Shown here one piece after another: positions 23,875-33,216 of a stretch of 64,000 nucleotides of DNA. The notes beneath the pieces were generated by a model. That model was given only the letters and a program-made list of their open reading frames with translations, did not search any database and was not told the origin of the DNA. The stretch's first letter is position 1. The number at the start of each line of letters is the position of its first letter. A program made the translations under genes and the position numbers. Origin of the DNA: Candidatus Sulfotelmatobacter sp. (GTDB lineage Bacteria; Vulcanimicrobiota; Vulcanimicrobiia; Vulcanimicrobiales; Vulcanimicrobiaceae); contig DATJRY010000017.1 in NCBI GenBank assembly GCA_035504415.1, forward strand, positions 186,001-250,000, given 5' to 3'.

Positions 23875-24008
23875 CCCGCGGGCACCATACGACCGGCAAC
23901 CGGACGAATCATTTTCACGTTCCAGCCGTAGTACCGGGCGGGCGACGAAAGAGACCGCCCGGCGACGTCGCGTCCGAGCGTTCGGCGCGACCACGGAGAA
24001 GGAGCATC

Positions 24009-25442
24009 ATGAGACTCAGTCGGCGCACAGCGCTGGCCGCGACCATCCTGGTCGTGGCGCTGGCGGCATGCGGCAAAGGGGGAGCGCCTGCGCAGCAGGG
24101 GCCGCCGCCGCTCGCCGTCGACGTCGCCAAGGCGCAGCGGAGCGACATCGCCACCTACGTGACGCTCGACGGTCAGATCGCGCCGTTGCAGCAGTCGACG
24201 TTGAGCTCGCCCCAGTCGGGCAACCTGGTGGCGGTCTACGTCAACGAAGGGCAGCGCGTCCACCGCGGCCAGCTGTTGGCGAAGATCGACGACGCCGCGC
24301 TGCGCGCCACGCTGGCTCAACAGGTCGCGCTGGTGCAGCAAGGCACCGCGGCGTTGAGCTCCTCGAACTTGCAGTACCCGGTCACCGCCGCGCAGGGCAC
24401 CTCGACCATCGAGACCGCCCAGCAGCAGCTGGCCTCGGCGCGCAACGCCGTGCAGACCTCGCAATCGGCCTACGAGAGCGCGAAGGCGACCTACGTGGCC
24501 GACCAGTCGCTCATCAAGCAAGGCTACGTCGCGCAGACCGCGTACATTCAAGCCGAAGCGGCCTACGTGCAAGCGCTGCAGACGCTCAACACCGCGAAGG
24601 TGACGCAGCGGCAGGCCGAGGTCGCCCTCAAGGCCGCGCAGCAGCAGGGCGTCAACGCGGCGCCGATCCAGGCGCAACAGATCGCGCAGAACCGCGGCGC
24701 GCTCGCGGCCGCGCAAGCGCAGGTCAAATTGCTGCAGACCGAGATCGCACAGACCAACATCGTCGCGCCGTTCGACGGCGTCGTCACGCAGCGTCTGCTC
24801 GATCCCGGCGCGTTCGCCGGGCCGAATCAACCGGTCGTCCAGGTCTCGCAGGTCGACACGGTCTACGTCAACGTCAACGTGCCGGACGAAGACCTGGTCT
24901 ACTTGCGCAAGGGCACGCCGGTCACGTTCACCGCGACCAGCCTGGCCTCGCGCAGCTATCACGCCAACGTCTTCGACGTCAACGCGACGCCGACGCAAGG
25001 GACACTCTCCTACCGCGCGCGCCTGCGCGTCGACAACCCCGGCGGCGACCTGCGCGGCGGGATGCTGGTCGCGGTCAACGTCTTGACCGCCGAGCACCGC
25101 GGCGCGGTGGTCGTCCCGCGCGCCGCCGTCTTCTCGGGCGAGGGCGGCTCGAATGTCTTCACGGTGGCCGAAATGCCAGCTTCACCGGGTATGAGCAAGG
25201 GGGCCGCCGCCCCACAGAAGGGTGGAGCGGCTGGCGCAAAGCAGGGAGCCGCGATGAGTGTGAAGCTGGCGACAGCAAAGGTGGTGCCGGTGCAGGTTGG
25301 TTTGCAGACCGATACGTTGGCGGAGGTCCGCAGCCCGCTGATTCGTCCCGGGACGACGGTGATCGTCACCCGGCCGGATCGGCTGGACAACAACAGCCCC
25401 ATCATGATCGGTGGGCCGGCCGGCCCGAGCGGAGCACAGTAG
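24009..25442 (+). CDS. RND-type efflux periplasmic adaptor lipoprotein
   Basis: 477 residues from the ATG at 24009 with AAGGAG upstream. A lipobox (VVALAACGKG, Cys21) anchors it to the inner membrane. The lipoyl half-motifs (GNLVAVYVNEGQRVHRGQLLAKID and TNIVAPFDGVVTQRLLDPGAF) flank a long alpha-hairpin rich in Ala/Gln (residues about 95-250), followed by beta-barrel and membrane-proximal domains. A Gly/Ala/Lys-rich insert lies near residue 400. Such adaptors link an inner-membrane pump to TolC. The TolC gene follows with no gap, but no pump gene is present nearby. Confidence 0.88.
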   Translation: MRLSRRTALAATILVVALAACGKGGAPAQQGPPPLAVDVAKAQRSDIATYVTLDGQIAPLQQSTLSSPQSGNLVAVYVNEGQRVHRGQLLAKIDDAALRATLAQQVALVQQGTAALSSSNLQYPVTAAQGTSTIETAQQQLASARNAVQTSQSAYESAKATYVADQSLIKQGYVAQTAYIQAEAAYVQALQTLNTAKVTQRQAEVALKAAQQQGVNAAPIQAQQIAQNRGALAAAQAQVKLLQTEIAQTNIVAPFDGVVTQRLLDPGAFAGPNQPVVQVSQVDTVYVNVNVPDEDLVYLRKGTPVTFTATSLASRSYHANVFDVNATPTQGTLSYRARLRVDNPGGDLRGGMLVAVNVLTAEHRGAVVVPRAAVFSGEGGSNVFTVAEMPASPGMSKGAAAPQKGGAAGAKQGAAMSVKLATAKVVPVQVGLQTDTLAEVRSPLIRPGTTVIVTRPDRLDNNSPIMIGGPAGPSGAQ

Positions 25443-27047
25443 ATGCCGCTGCGCCCCACGCGCCGATTGGCGCTCGGGACGGTCGCCGTGCTCGCGCTGA
25501 CCTCCGTGCTGCCGCAGACCGTCGCGGCTCGTCCGCGCCAGCCGGCGCCGGCGGTCTCGCCGGTGCCGCTCGCGACCGGGACCCCGAGCGCAGTCCAAGT
25601 CACGACGACGCCGGCACCGCTGCCGGCGCCCTCGTACGTGCCCGTCTCCCCCAACGCGATGCCGAGCCTGCCCTCGGCCGATACCGAGTCGCCGCTGCCG
25701 TTTCCCTATTACGGTACGCCGGCGCCGGCCTCGCCGCCGCACGTCGACCCGGCGGTGCCGCAGGTCATCACCCTGCAGCAAGCGATTCTGATCGCCTACG
25801 CGCGCTCGCCGCTGCTGGCCGAGGCGCGCGCCCAGGTCGCGATCGCCACCGCGCCGGTGGCGCTGGCGCAGAGCGCGCTGTTCCCCGAGCTCTCGGCCAC
25901 CGCCACCAACACCTACGATCACACCCAGGCCGGCACGTCGACCAGCATCAACCCGGTGACCGGCGCGCCGACGACGTCGACGACCGGCGGCTGGTCGACC
26001 GACCGCGGGCTGTCGCTCTCGCTGCAGCAGCTGATCTACGACGGCGGCCACGTCGCCGACGAGATTCGCTCGGCCCGCGCGACGCAGAGTGCGACCATCG
26101 CGACCTATCAGCGCGAGCTGCAAACGATCGCGTACAACGTCGCCAACGCCTACTACAACGTGTTGGCCGCGCAGCGCCAGCGGCAGGTCGACATCGCGAC
26201 GGTCGCGCTCGACCAGGTTCAAGAGAACCTCGTCGCCGCGCAGATCCGCGCCGGTACGGAAGCGGCGGCCGATCTCTCGACCGCGCAGCTGCCGACGGAA
26301 CAGGCGCGCGTCGCGGTCATCAAGCAGCAGGCGACGGAGAAAGTCGCACTGGCGACGTTCGCCAACACGCTGGGTATCGATGCCGCCATCAACGTGCAGC
26401 CGAAGGACGACGTCCCGCCGTTGAGCGCGACGTCGGGGACGATCAGCCTCTCGCCGGCGTTCCCGACGCCTTCGTACGATCAGGCGTACGCGCGCGCGAA
26501 TCTCTTGCGCCCCGACCTGACCTCGGCGCAGCAGACCGTCCTCTCGTACCAATGGAACTTCCGCGCGGCGAAGCTCGGCAATTTCCCGACGCTGAGCTTG
26601 GCCGGGGGCTACAACATCGACTCGACCTCGCCGGGCGGGGCCGCCTATCGGAACTCGGGCTCGATCGGGCTCGACCTCGACATCCCGATCTACGACCGCG
26701 GCGCGACGCGCGCGGAGACGGCGCAGGCGCAAGGGCAGCTCGACAACGCCGTCGCGCAGCTCGTCGCCGAGCAGCAGTCGATCCAGCTCAACGTGCAGTC
26801 GGCGCTGGTGAACCTGGTGGCCGCCTATGCGGCGCTCACGCAGACCGACGCCGAGCTGGCCAAGGCGCAGGACGTCCTGCGTTCGACCCAGGCGCAGTAC
26901 AAGGCCGGGGTCACCACCCTGCCGCTGCTGCTCAACGCCCAGGTCGGCATCACCCAGGCGCTGACCGACGAAGTCTCGGCGGTGTACGCGGTGCGCCAGG
27001 CCGAACAGGCCTTGCTCTACGCGGAGGGCGCCAACGCGGCTGGGTGA
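25443..27047 (+). CDS. TolC-family outer membrane efflux protein
   Basis: 534 residues; the ATG directly abuts the adaptor stop. A signal peptide is followed by a 70-residue Pro-rich segment (APLPAPSYVPVSP, PYYGTPAPASPPH) that is longer than usual. Two OEP repeats follow, each with long coiled-coil helices (AQVAIATAPVALAQSALFPELS, and DNAVAQLVAEQQSIQLNVQSAL) and a beta-barrel strand pair. The protein should form the trimeric outer-membrane channel for the adaptor encoded upstream. The Pro-rich extension may reach into the periplasm. Confidence 0.9.
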   Translation: MPLRPTRRLALGTVAVLALTSVLPQTVAARPRQPAPAVSPVPLATGTPSAVQVTTTPAPLPAPSYVPVSPNAMPSLPSADTESPLPFPYYGTPAPASPPHVDPAVPQVITLQQAILIAYARSPLLAEARAQVAIATAPVALAQSALFPELSATATNTYDHTQAGTSTSINPVTGAPTTSTTGGWSTDRGLSLSLQQLIYDGGHVADEIRSARATQSATIATYQRELQTIAYNVANAYYNVLAAQRQRQVDIATVALDQVQENLVAAQIRAGTEAAADLSTAQLPTEQARVAVIKQQATEKVALATFANTLGIDAAINVQPKDDVPPLSATSGTISLSPAFPTPSYDQAYARANLLRPDLTSAQQTVLSYQWNFRAAKLGNFPTLSLAGGYNIDSTSPGGAAYRNSGSIGLDLDIPIYDRGATRAETAQAQGQLDNAVAQLVAEQQSIQLNVQSALVNLVAAYAALTQTDAELAKAQDVLRSTQAQYKAGVTTLPLLLNAQVGITQALTDEVSAVYAVRQAEQALLYAEGANAAG

Positions 27048-27060
27048 GAACCCTAGCCCG

Positions 27061-28191
27061 ATGCCCTCCACCGTCCCGGTCTGGATCGACGATCCGACCA
27101 ACGCGGCGATCCTCGCGGTCAGCGAGGATCGCCTCCAAGGTTTCCAGCTCGACCCGTTCGGCGAGATCGCCGAGCGCAGCGGCGTCGACGTCGCCACGGT
27201 CCTCGAGCGGGTCGTGGCGATGCTGCGCGCCGGCACGATCCGCCGCGTGCGCCAGACGCTCATGGCGACCAACTTGGCCGAGGGCAGCCTGTGCGCGTGG
27301 CAGGTGCCGGCCGACCGGCTGAACGACGCCTTCGCGTGGCTGTCCGACGTCGACCCGTTCTCGGGCCACGTCGTGATCCGGACCACCGACGCGGCGACGG
27401 CCGGTTCCAACTACCGGCTGTGGACGACCCTCAAGGTGCCGCAGGGCTACGACATCGCCAAGTACGTCGCGTTCCTCGCGCAGCGCATCGGTGCCGAGCA
27501 CTACCGCCTGATGCCGGCGAAACGGCTGTTCGCGCTGGGCGTGGGGCACGTGCGGCGGCGCGGGATGGAGCCCGGCGCGCGCGCCGACGTGCTGGCCGAG
27601 GCCAAGGACACCGAGATCGTCTCGCTCGACCCGCTGGAGTGGCGCGTGCTGACGGCGATCAAGCGCGAGTTCGCGCCGGACGAGATCGTGCGCGATCTGT
27701 GGGTGCCGCGGGCGGCGGCGGCGGGCGTCTCGCTCGCGGAGTTCGAGCGCGTCGGCAAGGCGCTCGACGCCAAGAAGGTCATCGGGCGTTTCTCGACCTT
27801 CCTCGAGCACGTCAAGCCCAACGCCGCCGCCGGCGGCGCCAGCGTGACCCGCTACAACGCGCTCTTCCATTGGAAGGTCCCGGTCGGGCGCGAGATCGAC
27901 GCCGGTCGTGAGGTGGGACGGCACTACATCATGACCCATGCCTATTGGCGCGAAGGCGGCGCGGAGTTTCGCGGCGTCAACGTCATGGGCGTCGCACACG
28001 GCACGGAGAAGGAGACGGTTCTGGCGCACAAGGCCGCGATCGATCAGCACCTGCGGGAAGCGGGGATCGACTTCGACTACACCAACGTCTTCTGGGGCGG
28101 CCGCAGCGAGATCAAGCCGTCCGAGATCGCACCGCAAGCCTTCCGCGACTTCTGCGCCGCGCAAGGGGTCGACCCGGAGACGATGCGTTGA
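27061..28191 (+). CDS. Fused Lrp/AsnC-type protein, siroheme-decarboxylase-like (AhbA/AhbB/NirDLGH)
   Basis: 376 residues from the ATG at 27061, 13 bp after tolC. Two Lrp-like units are visible. The first has a winged-helix PFGEIAERSGVDVATVLERV..IRRVRQ and a RAM-like sheet with FSGHVVIRT..SNYRLWTTL. The second has LDPLEWRVLTAIKREF and then RHYIMTHAYWRE..VNVMGVAH. Duplicated Lrp units with 'H-x-Y..R' and 'N-hydrophobic..H' blocks are the mark of siroheme decarboxylases in heme b/d1 synthesis, but also of plain regulators. No other heme gene is adjacent. Either role is possible. Confidence 0.55.
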   Translation: MPSTVPVWIDDPTNAAILAVSEDRLQGFQLDPFGEIAERSGVDVATVLERVVAMLRAGTIRRVRQTLMATNLAEGSLCAWQVPADRLNDAFAWLSDVDPFSGHVVIRTTDAATAGSNYRLWTTLKVPQGYDIAKYVAFLAQRIGAEHYRLMPAKRLFALGVGHVRRRGMEPGARADVLAEAKDTEIVSLDPLEWRVLTAIKREFAPDEIVRDLWVPRAAAAGVSLAEFERVGKALDAKKVIGRFSTFLEHVKPNAAAGGASVTRYNALFHWKVPVGREIDAGREVGRHYIMTHAYWREGGAEFRGVNVMGVAHGTEKETVLAHKAAIDQHLREAGIDFDYTNVFWGGRSEIKPSEIAPQAFRDFCAAQGVDPETMR

Positions 28192-29852
28192 TGCGCGCGC
28201 GCCGCGCCCTCGCGCTCGCCGCGCTGCTCGCGCTGGGCCTGGGCGGCTGCACCAAGGTCGGGGAAGGGACCACCGGCGGCAACGCGATGAGCGACACCAG
28301 CCATCCCAACGTGCTCTCGATCTCGACCGCCGAAGACCCGAAGAACCTCAACCCGGCGCTGGCGACCTCGCAGGCCGTCGGGACGCTCTCGGCCTTCTTG
28401 TACCAATACGCGGTGCTCTACGACGACCACGCGCGGCCGGTTCCCGACGCCGTCAGCGAGGTGCCGACCATCGCCAACGGCGACGTCTCCAAAGACGGCT
28501 TGACGCTCATCTACAAGATCCGTCCGGGCGACAAGTGGAGCGACGGCGTCCCGGTGACGTGCAGCGACTTCCGCTTCACCTGGCAAGTGATGATCAACCC
28601 GCGCAACAACGTCAACACGACGGAGGGCTGGCGGGACATCAAGGACCTGGACTGCCGCAATCCGGCCGTCGCGGTCGTGCACATGAAGCGCGTCTACGCG
28701 CCGTTTCTGCAACAGCTGTGGGGCGTCAACGGCAACGGTCCGATCATGCCCGAGCACGTGCTGGCCAAGTACAACGATGCCAAGGGCAGCTTCAACACCG
28801 CCTCTTACAACTCGGGGCCGCAGGTGACCAGCGGGCCGTATACGTTCCTCTCCTGGGAGCGTGGCAACGCGATCCGCATGCAGGCCAACCCGAACTTCGT
28901 CTTCGGCAAGCCGAAGATCGACGAGGTCGTCTACAAGATCATCCCCGACCAGAACACGCTGGCGACGCAGGTGCAGACGCACGAGGTCGACGTGGCGTGG
29001 AATCTGCAGCCGGCGTCGATGGGTTTCCTCGGGCGCGCGGCCGGCGTCAAGGTCGCGACCCCGGTCGTCTACGTGTTCGACCACGTCGACTTCAACTTGC
29101 GCCACCCGCCGTTCAACGACGTGCTGGTGCGCCGCGCGCTGACCTACGCCATCGACCGCAAGTCGCTGCTCGACAAAGTGCGTCTGGGGCTGGGCGAGCT
29201 GAGCAACACCTTCCTCGATCCGACGCTGTTTCCCAAGATGCAGGATCCGAAGGTGATGACGTATCCGTACGATCCGGCCAAGGCGAAGGCGCTGCTCGAC
29301 CAGGACGGCTGGCACGTCGGTCCGGGCGGCATTCGCGTGAAGAACGGCAAGCGGCTGAGCTTCCAGATCTCGACCCAGGTCGAGTCCGATCAGGGCAAGC
29401 GCGTCCAGGCGCAGCTCCAGGCGTACTGGCGCGCGGTCGGCGCCGACGCCGAGGTCAAGAATTACCCGACGCCGATGTTCTTCGACAACACGGCGAACGG
29501 CATCATCCAGGGCGGCAAGTCCGACGTCGTGCTGTTCGCCTGGACGGCGGCGGCGGACATCGACAACAGTGCGATCTACTCCGGTGACGACTTCGCGCCG
29601 CACGGGCAGAACGGGCTGTTCTGGAACAACCGCCGCGCGACCGACGCGATGAACGCCGCCAACCAAACCGTCGACGAACCGAAGCGGATCGCGCTCTACC
29701 ACATCGTCCAGGAAGAGTTTGCGAAGGACGATCCGTCGATCATCCTGTGGTTCCGCAAGGACGCCGAAGCGTATACCAGCGCGCTCAAGGGGTTCCAGCC
29801 CACGCCGGTGATCACGACGCCGTTCTGGGACGTCTGGAACCTGCACTACTGA
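28191..29852 (+). CDS. Dipeptide/oligopeptide-type ABC substrate-binding lipoprotein 1
   Basis: 553 residues; the ATG overlaps the preceding stop as TGATG. The lipobox is LGLGGC (Cys20). It belongs to the SBP family 5 (DppA/OppA-like): DPKNLNPALATSQAVG, WSDGVPVTCSDFRFTW, the NPNFVFGKPKIDEVVYKIIPDQNT strand block and RRALTYAIDRKSLLDKV. These proteins capture peptides, nickel or other small solutes for an ABC importer. No permease or ATPase gene is near. It is the most diverged of three tandem binding proteins. Confidence 0.9.
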   Translation: MRARRALALAALLALGLGGCTKVGEGTTGGNAMSDTSHPNVLSISTAEDPKNLNPALATSQAVGTLSAFLYQYAVLYDDHARPVPDAVSEVPTIANGDVSKDGLTLIYKIRPGDKWSDGVPVTCSDFRFTWQVMINPRNNVNTTEGWRDIKDLDCRNPAVAVVHMKRVYAPFLQQLWGVNGNGPIMPEHVLAKYNDAKGSFNTASYNSGPQVTSGPYTFLSWERGNAIRMQANPNFVFGKPKIDEVVYKIIPDQNTLATQVQTHEVDVAWNLQPASMGFLGRAAGVKVATPVVYVFDHVDFNLRHPPFNDVLVRRALTYAIDRKSLLDKVRLGLGELSNTFLDPTLFPKMQDPKVMTYPYDPAKAKALLDQDGWHVGPGGIRVKNGKRLSFQISTQVESDQGKRVQAQLQAYWRAVGADAEVKNYPTPMFFDNTANGIIQGGKSDVVLFAWTAAADIDNSAIYSGDDFAPHGQNGLFWNNRRATDAMNAANQTVDEPKRIALYHIVQEEFAKDDPSIILWFRKDAEAYTSALKGFQPTPVITTPFWDVWNLHY

Positions 29853-29854
29853 GC

Positions 29855-31477
29855 GTGCGCGCACTCGTGCCGGCGCTGGCGAGCCTGGTTTTCTTCGCCG
29901 GCACGATCGCGCCCGCGGCGCCCGGCGAGCGGGCGCGCCACCCGTGGACGATCCCGCACGTCCTGCGCTACGCGACCGGCGAAGACATCGTCGGCCTCAA
30001 TCCGCATCTCGCCCAGCAGCTCACGCTCTCGTACCTCTCGTCGTTGACGATGGCGTGGCTGCTGCGGTACGACGAGCACAACCGCCCGGTGCCGGAGTTG
30101 GCGCTGGCCGTCCCCTCGCGCGCGAACGGCGGGATCTCGGCCGACGGGCGCACGTACACGTACCGTCTGCGCCGCGGCGCGCGCTGGTCGGACGGGGCGC
30201 CGTTCACCGCCGCGGACGTCGTGTTCTCCGCCCACGCGGTGCTCAACCCGTCGAACGACGAAGGCACGCACGTCGGGTTCGACCACATCGAGACGATCGA
30301 AGCGCGCGATCCGTACACGGTCGTCGTGCGGCTGCGCAGCGTCGACGTGGGCTTTCCGGTCAACTTCTTCACCTCGGCCGGGGCGAATCCGTGCGTCCTG
30401 CCCGAGCATCTGCTGGGGAAGCTGCCCAATATCAACGACGCGCCCTACAACGCGCTGCCGGTCGGGATCGGTCCGTTCAAATATGCCTCGTGGCAGCGCG
30501 GCGACCGCGTCGTGCTCGTTCCCGATCCGCTCTACTTCGGGCGCAAGCCCAAGCTGCAGCGGGTCGAGTTCCAGATCGTCACCAGCCGCGACACCGCGCT
30601 GACCCGCCTGCGCACGCACGAGATCGATCTCTGGCTGCCGGTGCCGCCGGCCTATTACGACGACGTGCGCGCGATCCCGGCGGTGGCCGTGCTGCGCCGT
30701 CCGTCGTACGGCTACGAGCACCTGGATTTCGAGCTGCAGCACCCGCCGCTCGACGACGTGCGCGTGCGCCGCGCGCTGCGCCTCGCGCTGGACCGGCCGA
30801 CGATCCTCGCGAAGGTCCGGCACGGCGTGGGCATCTTGCAAGAGACGCCGTTCGCTCCCGGGCACCCGTACCACGTCGATCTGCCGCGCGTTCCGTACGA
30901 CCCCGCCGCGGCGAACGCACTGCTCGACCAAGCGGGTTGGCGGCGCGGCTCCGACGGCGTCCGCGTGCGTGACGGAAAGCGCCTCGCGCTGACGCTCACG
31001 CTGGCGGCGGGCAGTCCCGACAGCGACGCCATGATGGAGCTCATTCGCACCTGGTGGTCGGCGGTCGGCGTCGCGATCGACGTCAAGCACTACCCCTCGC
31101 CGCTGTACTTCGCGCCGTTTCAGGCCGGCGGGGTCCTCTACGCCGGCAAGTTCGACGTTGGTTACTTCGCTTGGTACACGGGGCCGAACGGCGACGTCAG
31201 TAACCTATTTGAGTGCAAACGCGCGCCGCCGGCGGGACAGAACGTCATGCGCTGGTGCGACGCGGCCGCCGACGCCGCCATGGAACGATTCAACGCGAGC
31301 GACGACGAAGCGGTCCGCCGGGCCGCCGCCGACACGCTCCAGGAGCGGTTGGCGGCCGAGGTCCCGACGATCGTGACGATGGCACGGGAAGACGTCTTCG
31401 CGTACGACGACGACCTGCACGGGTTTCATCCCAACAACGTCTCCGCGTTCGACGATTTGGTCGACGCCGACATCTAG
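29855..31477 (+). CDS. ABC substrate-binding protein 2 (family 5)
   Basis: 540 residues from a GTG at 29855, 2 bp after the preceding stop. It has a cleavable signal (LVPALASLVFFAGTIAPAA) but no lipobox Cys, unlike its two neighbours. Family blocks: HVLRYATGEDIVGLNPHL, WSDGAPFTAADVVFS, FTSAGANPCVLPEHLLG and RRALRLALDRPTILAKV. A cysteine pair (NLFECKRAPPAGQNVMRWC) is shared with binding protein 3, so the two are close duplicates. Absence of a lipid anchor means it would be free in the periplasm or outside. Confidence 0.88.
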   Translation: MRALVPALASLVFFAGTIAPAAPGERARHPWTIPHVLRYATGEDIVGLNPHLAQQLTLSYLSSLTMAWLLRYDEHNRPVPELALAVPSRANGGISADGRTYTYRLRRGARWSDGAPFTAADVVFSAHAVLNPSNDEGTHVGFDHIETIEARDPYTVVVRLRSVDVGFPVNFFTSAGANPCVLPEHLLGKLPNINDAPYNALPVGIGPFKYASWQRGDRVVLVPDPLYFGRKPKLQRVEFQIVTSRDTALTRLRTHEIDLWLPVPPAYYDDVRAIPAVAVLRRPSYGYEHLDFELQHPPLDDVRVRRALRLALDRPTILAKVRHGVGILQETPFAPGHPYHVDLPRVPYDPAAANALLDQAGWRRGSDGVRVRDGKRLALTLTLAAGSPDSDAMMELIRTWWSAVGVAIDVKHYPSPLYFAPFQAGGVLYAGKFDVGYFAWYTGPNGDVSNLFECKRAPPAGQNVMRWCDAAADAAMERFNASDDEAVRRAAADTLQERLAAEVPTIVTMAREDVFAYDDDLHGFHPNNVSAFDDLVDADI

Positions 31478-31490
31478 GAGAGCACGGACC

Positions 31491-33140
31491 TTGAAGCGAT
31501 CGTTCGCCGCCATCATCATCGCCACGGCGCTGGCGGGCTGCACGCAGAGCGGCAGCCCCGGCTCGACGGGAACCGGTCAGACCGGTGCCGGCGGTGAGCA
31601 CCTGTGGACCGAGCCGCACGTCCTGCGCTACGCGAACGCGGAAGACGTCGCCGGGCTCAACCCGCACCTGGTCCAGCAGACGACGCTGGGCTACATGTCG
31701 TCGATGACGATGGCGTGGCTGGCCAAGTACGACCGCGACAACAAGCCCGTTCCCGAGCTGCTGACGGTCATCCCGACGCAGCAGAACGGCGGGATCAGCA
31801 AGGACGGCAAGACGATCACCTGGCACCTGCGCAAAGGCGTCAAGTGGTCCGACGGGCAGCCGTTCAGCGCCGACGACGTCGTGTTCTCGACCAACGTCGT
31901 GCTCAACAAGGCCAACAACGAGGTCAGCCGCGACGGCTGGGATCTGATCACGAAGATCGACGAGCCCGACAAGTACACCGTCGTCTACCATCTGCGCAAA
32001 CCGTACGCGTCGTATCTCCCGACGTTCTTCGGCTCGGCGGGCGCGAACCCGTGCATCCTGCCCAAGCACCTGCTGGGGAATCTGCCCAACATCAACAACG
32101 CGCCGTACAACGCGCTGCCGGTCGGCATCGGACCGTTCCGCTACACCAAGTGGACGCGCGGCGACTCGGTCGAGATGGAGGCCAACCCGTACTATTTCCG
32201 CGGGATGCCCAAGCTCAAGAAGGTCATCTTCAAGGTCATCCCCGACCGCAACACGGTGCTGACCCAGCTGACGACGCACGAGATCGATCTCTGGCCGTAT
32301 GTCCCGGCGTCGTACTATCCGCGCGTGCAGGCGATCCAAGGCGTCGCGACGCTGCGCGAGCCCAGCTACTACTTCAGCCACCTCGACTTCCAGAACCAGC
32401 ACCCGGTGCTGGCCGACGTGCGCGTGCGCGAAGCGCTGCGGCTGGCGATCGACCGCGACAACATCCGGCAAAAGCTGCGCCACGGGCTGGGCATCCTCCA
32501 AGAGACGCCGGTGTCGCCCAAGAACCCCGCCTTCGATTCGCACATCCCGAAGGTGCCCTTCGATCTGGCGCGCGCCAACGCGCTGCTCGATCAGGCCGGT
32601 TGGCGGCGCGGCGCCGACGGCGTGCGGACGAAGGGTGGCAAGCGGCTCGTGCTCGACTTCGCGACCTCGGCCGGCACGCCCGACACCGACTCGATGATCG
32701 AGCTCATCCGCGCCGACTGGCGCAAGATCGGCGTCGCGATCAACGTCCAGCACTACCCGTCCTCGCTGATGTTCGCGCCGATGGCCGAAGGCGGCATCGT
32801 GCTCAAGGGCAAGTGGGACATCATCGTCTTCCAGTGGGGCGGCGACACGATCGGCGACCTCTCGAACCTCTACGAGTGCAACCAGATCCCGCCCAACGGC
32901 CAGAACGTCGTGCGGTACTGCAACGCGCAGGTCGACGCGGCGATGGAGGCCTTCAAGGGCATCTACGACCCCAAAGCCCGTCAGAAGTATGCCGACATCG
33001 TCCAGGAGCACATCGCGAACGACGTGCCGACGGTCATCATGTGGATCGGCGAGGACATCTACGGCTACAACAGCGACCTCAAGAACTTCCACCCCAACCA
33101 GGTCTCGCCGTTCGACGACATGATGAACGTCGACATCTAG
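31491..33140 (+). CDS. ABC substrate-binding lipoprotein 3 (family 5)
   Basis: 549 residues from a TTG at 31491; AGGAG overlaps the preceding stop and serves as its ribosome-binding site. The lipobox is TALAGC (Cys17). It shares with copy 2 the blocks HVLRYANAEDVAGLNPHL, FGSAGANPCILPKHLLG and NLYECNQIPPNGQNVVRYC. The family block LRLAIDRDNIRQKLRHG is present. It ends the 9.1-kb co-oriented run that starts with the efflux adaptor gene. Confidence 0.9.
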   Translation: MKRSFAAIIIATALAGCTQSGSPGSTGTGQTGAGGEHLWTEPHVLRYANAEDVAGLNPHLVQQTTLGYMSSMTMAWLAKYDRDNKPVPELLTVIPTQQNGGISKDGKTITWHLRKGVKWSDGQPFSADDVVFSTNVVLNKANNEVSRDGWDLITKIDEPDKYTVVYHLRKPYASYLPTFFGSAGANPCILPKHLLGNLPNINNAPYNALPVGIGPFRYTKWTRGDSVEMEANPYYFRGMPKLKKVIFKVIPDRNTVLTQLTTHEIDLWPYVPASYYPRVQAIQGVATLREPSYYFSHLDFQNQHPVLADVRVREALRLAIDRDNIRQKLRHGLGILQETPVSPKNPAFDSHIPKVPFDLARANALLDQAGWRRGADGVRTKGGKRLVLDFATSAGTPDTDSMIELIRADWRKIGVAINVQHYPSSLMFAPMAEGGIVLKGKWDIIVFQWGGDTIGDLSNLYECNQIPPNGQNVVRYCNAQVDAAMEAFKGIYDPKARQKYADIVQEHIANDVPTVIMWIGEDIYGYNSDLKNFHPNQVSPFDDMMNVDI

Positions 33141-33142
33141 GT

Positions 33143-33216
33143 GGGTTCGGCTATGCCGAACCCTTCGCGGTCCTCGCTGCGCTGCGGTCCGCCAAGCGGA
33201 GTGTTAAAGCCCCACC
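33143..33216. repeat. Hairpin element downstream of binding protein 3
   Basis: GGGTTCGGC-TAT-GCCGAACCC (33143-33163) is a 9-bp stem with a 3-nt loop. A second one, TCCGC-CAA-GCGGA, follows near 33190-33205, and then GTGTTAAAG. The order of two 3-nt-loop hairpins, GCGGAG and a TTAAA tail recalls the leader of sufU in reduced form. The stop codon and last residues of the convergent GT87-like gene are encoded by this element. Confidence 0.45.
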
